Shown: positions 58,701 through 64,000 of the stretch, piece after piece
Position numbering within the stretch: position 1 is the first letter of the stretch
Layout of the letters: each line of letters opens with the position of its first letter
DNA from: Stenocarpella maydis
Lineage: Eukaryota; Ascomycota; Sordariomycetes; Diaporthales; Diaporthaceae
Reading direction: 5' to 3'
DNA length: 64,000 nt
Assembly: GCA_002270565.1 (NCBI GenBank)
Contig: NQMI01000063.1
Location: forward strand, 62,001 to 126,000
Program-made: the position numbers and the translations under genes
The notes under the pieces: generated by a model
Database searches by the model: none
What the model saw: only the letters and a program-made list of their open reading frames with translations
What the model was told of the DNA's origin: nothing

Positions 58701-61700
58701 CGGTTCTCAGACATGCAGCAGACAGAGGCCAGGATGAGCTGTAAGCTTGTGGGAAATCAGTGAAACCGTTCCTGCTCGCTGAAGTGATCTCAGGAACATC
58801 CACGCCAGCTTTGCCGAATCTCAACGAGGAATATAGCAGTACTTCATAATACACAGCACGCCTTTGAGGTTATGAAGGACTTACATATGGCTTCCAACTC
58901 GCAGCGAGAACAGGGGGACACACCTTGCATCTCGTATCGCACGTGCCATGAGGCCGCCCGGCACCGCAGCCCCCGCACAGCTGCAGCAGTTCTACACTGC
59001 GTCTTTCTTTGGTTTCCGTGAGTGATAATTGGGAATGTGCACGTTGAGGGCGTGCCGCAGCTGCAGGTTGCTCGAAGGCCGCCGAGGCTAGACCTGTATC
59101 TCAGACGATGCGGCGGTTCGCAAGCTCCTTGTGCAACCACCCAGCTGCTGTGCCCAAAAAGACCGGGTGCAGGAACAGTCTCACTCGTGGGAGGGCAGGA
59201 GGTCCCATCTTCACAACCAAAAGACAGAGGGCACACAGGCAGGCCATGCCTAACCCCCCAGCATAACGACTCTGGCCTGAGCTTGATGGCTTCTACATGA
59301 CCAAGCCTGACTATTGCTTGGCCACATGCCGTGCTAGTCTTCTGATCCTCAGAGATGGGCTTACCACTGATGCCAGTCCAGAGAGATAACGGCTTAGTAG
59401 CGGGCAAGTCATACCAACCCATACCCCCCCCCCGGCCGTAATTCCTTCGCACGTAGTGTCTTAACTCGCCACCAGACTCTCGTCTCAGCCTCATGGGCAG
59501 TTATCATGATAACTTCCGTCAGAAATGATATGTGAGTTATCTTTTGCGACATTGGGAAACCGCCACAGCGTTCTGTAATACGCTCTCGTGAGCCTGAAAC
59601 TGTTGGGACGACACTTTATACCTGTATATCTGGACTCCTTACGGATGGCCGCGCCCTACACCCTTTTCTGTTAGCCAACGCCGCTCGACCTTTGGTCTTT
59701 CCCGAATGTCCCGGGGTCCCGATGTCTCCCTGATTCTCATTACACTACCTTGGCAGCTTGGTACCATCAAGAACGTCCGACAGGTGCCCTGAGCGGAATA
59801 TACGACAGCTCGCTAGGCAGCCCTGGGAGCAATCGCGGCGCACCAACTCGACCGTATCTCGAGGGGCAGCGGCTGAAGCCGTGCACCACCCTCCACGAGA
59901 CTGCCACGTCAGTCGAATGGTCTCCAAATTAAGACAGGGTTGCGTCAATATTGGATGATTTCATGCGATGAGTGCTGATGGGTTTCCCAGTGTCAAGTCA
60001 CAGGACGGGATGGTGCGGTCAATCGTTCCCAGGTGCGAATGCCTACGGTCGGCTACTCCGTCACCCCATCCGGGCAACATTACAGAGCAGTTTTGCCCCA
60101 AACCCATCACATAGGCTCCTCATCCGCAGGAAATAGGCCCAGCAGAACTGCGGCGGGAGGATGGGGCCCCAGACGGCTGCACCGCCCGCGCCAGCTTATG
60201 GAGAGCAAGCTTGAGACGCATATGCCTATCCGCTCGGTCCCGAACTGTGGGTGGCTCATAATTCCGTGCAAGTAGTTGATAGGACAACACCGACTGCTTT
60301 GGACCTAGGACTGCCTACCGGGGTTCTTATGCGGACTGGCGTGCGTTTCGAATCATTTGATTTGCGTTGAATGCGAGCACATGGTTGGTGATCCTCTCTT
60401 CTCCCCTCTCGCAGTTTTGCGCGATACACATCGCCTCCCAGTGCTTTGTTCGACGGATATCTCCTTCTTCTGATGCTGGGACTAGGCTGAAGGAGGCATT
60501 TGAGTCTGACTGCCAAGCTTGGCACGGACCGGTCCAATAATCTCGCCTCCCTCCCGCCGAGTGCATAATATGGAGCTCTTTGCGGAGCTGCGGCACGCTA
60601 TCTGCTGCTTGCCAGGAGGCGGCGGCGACGACGAAGCCGGCCGCCCCACAACCCCATACCTCCTCTTGGTCCGCCCTTGAGGATCAAATAATGCCGGGCG
60701 GCTTGACGGACCAGAGGTTCCGTCCAGACCCGGCACGGTGAACAACATACTCTAAACCGCATTGAGGGATACTCCGGCCTTCTGGCGGGCCGTTCGTACG
60801 ATGTCTTGACCCCGGAACAGATGGCCCCGGCGACATCCTGTGGCTTCCCCTGGTATCCCATGCCATATAGGCATGCCAGCTTGGGCGAGGATATCGATCG
60901 CCTTGCCCACACGGGCTTCGTCTGCTCTGGCTTCATCCCTAGGTATTAACGGCCAAGACCCCTTCGTCGTATTGCTGACTTGTTTATGGTAAAGTTCCAC
61001 TTGTATACCGCGCACAGAACTGTGACCAGCTTAGGGGGGTGCCTTCGTTGTACGGAGGCCATCAAGATGGGACACTGACACTGACGGCCAAGCCACGCGT
61101 GATCCTTGTCGCCTGGAATTGTGCACGAGGTGGGTAAGACAGAGATTAACGATCTCACTCACAACACCCGCTGCAGATCTGGGGATCCTTCTGCCTCTTA
61201 CTACGACGCATGTGGTGATGCCCCCCTCCTAATGCAAGCACATTCGTGAGGTTAATATCTGCGAGCGTCCGGGCCCCGGACTGGGAGGATAAATGTGATC
61301 ATTAATGGATTACAGCCGCAGGACGCTCGAGGCCTGCCCGCCCACCTCATTGTGCATTGAAAGATACGTCTGTTTCTCTGTCAGAAAAGCGATATCTGAC
61401 AAGTTTGCTGCCCAGGATGCCTTCTCGACCCCGGGTTCAGTGCTCGGTACATGCATGCACGCGCGCACCAGCATACGGCCCTTTGTTGAGACGCTCGTGA
61501 CATTGGCAGGGTGTGTCGTCCTGGGGGCCCAGCTGACTCCACTGCCTACTCATCAACCACGGTCACCAGGGGAAGGAGGTAAGCGTCTCGATCATGTGTC
61601 CCATGCACGATGCTGGTTTCCAGCACGTTGCAGCTCGTGTCACAGCGCCAATGTCAATACCGAGGAGGGGGCCACATGTCGAAGTGATTGCTCTTATTAT

Positions 61701-64000
61701 TCCTCGCGGCAGATTTCCTAAAGAGTCTAAAGGCTATGGGTATATGGGGTTCCAATGAGTCGGGTATATTGACGTATCACCTTCTTTCCCCCTTGGGAGA
61801 GTACTCTTCCAAATACTGACAAGCAGTCCTGTCAAGGCCCCGGCTGCCACGTCTCTATCGGGAACCGCGCAGAAATAGCTGGGAGAGGCAAGAGACCGTG
61901 AGCATGATATAATTCCTCAAGATGCCGCCTCTGTACAAGGGCAGCCATTAAGGAGCATTGAAGAATCTGGGTTCGATATAATGTAGGCCTGCTGATGGAC
62001 CAAGCCCCTGTCGCATGCCAGCCCACGCATGAATTGGACCTGGGGTCAAGACCGATATGCAGCACCTTGACCCCGCGCCGTGGGCCACCATCAGCCGGCC
62101 GCAACGCCCAAGGCGTACCGATATCTGTGCGAGAGCCGGCCGGCTTGCCCGGTCAACTGCCCGACCGGGCGGGCTTGTTGCTGAATTCTGGAGCCTCGGT
62201 ACAGCACCTGGCCGCACCCTTGGTCAGCCGCCCGGTTCACGGTCAAGTTACACAAGGGACATTTTAAGGCCGCGCCAGCACTTGTGCGTGGCAGTCTCTC
62301 ATAATCTTGACATGACATTTTATGCGTACACCTGGTGAGATATGGGCCGAGCAAAGAACCAACCCGACCACCATGGCAGAGAACCTTGCTCACTGGCATA
62401 TGGCCGATGTATGCAGCCAGCCGTCTCGGGATATCCCTGTGCAAAAACGTCCGAGGACAAAGAGGGGGGATTTCAACGAAGGTACCTCCCGTCAAAAAAA
62501 GACACTTAATCCTCCTCCTGGCCGGGTGGGCGGGGTGCTTGCTGAGAATATAGCCCGGTCCCCCTAACTGTTTTCTTTTTTCCCTCCCCCCCCCCTCTCT
62601 TTCTTTCCCTGCTAGCCTCCCGAACAGTCCGCGAGGCAGCCGAGACATGCATGTGCATTGCGGCTTGCATGCGGTTGTCGCCTTACGGGGAGACTCGGCG
62701 CGGGCTCGCTCGCCCCGCTGGCTGACTGAAGGGCCCACGAGGCAAGAGGGCAAGGTGAAGGAAACTGAGCTTGCATGCGCTGCTGAGGAGGCGCCGAAGA
62801 GCGGTGAGGCGGGGCCTCCAGTAAGAGACGAGATACGTTCGCTGCCTTGCCGTAGGCCTGGGGGGATAGCGTCAGGCCACGGCAGAGAAAAAGCCCTGTC
62901 GCCTGCAGTTTATGGGTCCCTCATGTAAGTGAGTCGAAATCGGGAAGGAGGGCTATGCGCTCCATCGGTAGGTACATCAAGTTCGGGGCCTCGGATGAGT
63001 GGCTCTTTGGGACGACAATCGGGACGAACCTTGGGACATCCCGAGCTGTCCGGCGCAAGAGGTATACAGGACTTCTCCTCACCAGTTGAGATACATGCCA
63101 GTTCGATGGGACTGACAAGACTGTCTGCCCACGAGGAAAAGGGTGTGTCTGAGTGGGTGGCTTCCCCCAAGTCGTGACTTTGCCAGGACACGGGCTGGAC
63201 ATGACAGTGACATTCCTTAATGATCTCGTCTTGTTTGGTCCAGTTTTCTTTGGTCCTAATACACCCACACGCACATACGCACGCGCACGCCTCGCTGCTG
63301 AATCTGGGTGCTACTGAGGAATCTGGCCGTGTCTGGCGGACGACATGGCATTGTCTCCTCCATGGGTCGCCCCATAGCTCCCTGTACACGGACGAGTCCC
63401 ATAGCAAAACCACACCCTGACACAAGCCTGAGATTTGGCACCGCCCAACGCCATCTTATTGAACACCACCGCCATGAGTTAACGACACCGCCTTCGACAC
63501 CAGCGCCTGTGTGTGCGTGTTACGTTCCGCCCGCGTACACTCAGCCTCCTCCGTCCACTCTCAACCCCTGGTTCTTCATCGATCTGGTGTCACAACCTGC
63601 AATACCCCTTTCCTGAGATCACTATCCTCCTCCTGTCTTCCCCCCACCCCCTTCATCGTAAGCCCTGTCACCATCGTGGTCGGGCGTAGTACGTCGGGCT
63701 CACAACACGCGGCACTCGCATGCATGCGACCCATTTTGCATCACCAGCAAGTCATGCGGGCGAAATCGAACCCGGCCGCTGCGAGTTCCAACTCCTCCAG
63801 GACACCGAGGAGGAGGGGTATACACAAGATATGTCTTGGATGTTGCCCACTCTCAGAGCCAAGCTGGTCGCACGAGGGGGCGGCTTCCCCGGCGGCCCAT
63901 CTTCCGTGCACAAGGTGGCAGGAGGGGAGAGGGGGGGGGGACGGTGGATGGGCATGAGTTGCACAGCTCATAGGCGGGACAGCATAAAGTCGGGGCATGC
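55771..64000. other. Gene-free stretch, right part to the window edge
   Basis: No convincing gene. A 104-codon plus frame at 56489-56803 has two hydrophobic segments but poor codon bias. A pyrimidine tract lies at 62571-62608. Pyrimidine-rich DNA near 63540-63660 is like fungal leaders and may belong to a gene starting beyond the window. Confidence 0.4.

Noticed and set aside
58844..59494. 216-codon minus-strand ORF in the gene-free stretch
   Set aside because: Cys/Arg/Ser-rich chance frame without motifs; overlapped by other frames.

Overview
The window is chromosomal DNA of a filamentous ascomycete (Pezizomycotina, most like Sordariomycetes). The genes are eukaryotic, with short introns of about 36-160 nt carrying GT..AG ends. 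The proteins are typical fungal families: a QDR-type drug transporter, a Fps1/Yfl054-like aquaglyceroporin, fungal Tom40, cyanase, Aim6, the TFIIIC tau138 subunit, an MRP-type ABC transporter and a PLC-delta-like phospholipase C. GC content is moderate throughout, with no AT-rich blocks such as RIP would leave. I see no tRNA, rRNA, CRISPR or intact transposon.

Layout: 1.2-3.3 kb MFS transporter (+); 5.5-7.5 kb aquaglyceroporin (+); 8.3-8.8 kb broken carboxylesterase remnant (-); 9.9-11.1 kb TOM40 (-), divergent from 12.8-14.8 kb 6-phosphofructo-2-kinase (+); 15.4-15.5 kb micro-gene ending in a CaaX box (-) with a repeated upstream region; 16.6-17.3 kb cyanase (-); 19.3-20.6 kb Aim6 (-), divergent from 21.7-22.8 kb CCDC137-like basic protein (+); 23.6-30.8 kb TFC3 (+); 33.5-38.8 kb ABCC transporter (+); 40.9-44.4 kb PLC1 (-). 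From 44.4 kb to the right edge (about 19.6 kb) I find no convincing gene, only homopolymer, dinucleotide and pyrimidine tracts and short palindromes.

The genes are mostly housekeeping and do not form a pathway cluster. The observation most worth following is the 27-codon minus-strand ORF at 15434-15517. It ends in Asn-Gly-Tyr-x-x-Cys-Leu-Val-Met, the pattern of farnesylated fungal mating pheromone precursors. Upstream it has a diverged 150-bp tandem duplication and three copies of TTAGTATTGT, which contain an ATTGT core like that bound by mating-type HMG-box proteins. The second is the 19.6-kb gene-free stretch, possibly the regulatory region of a gene beyond the right edge. All intron positions below were worked out by hand from splice signals, frame and family resemblance; no search was run.
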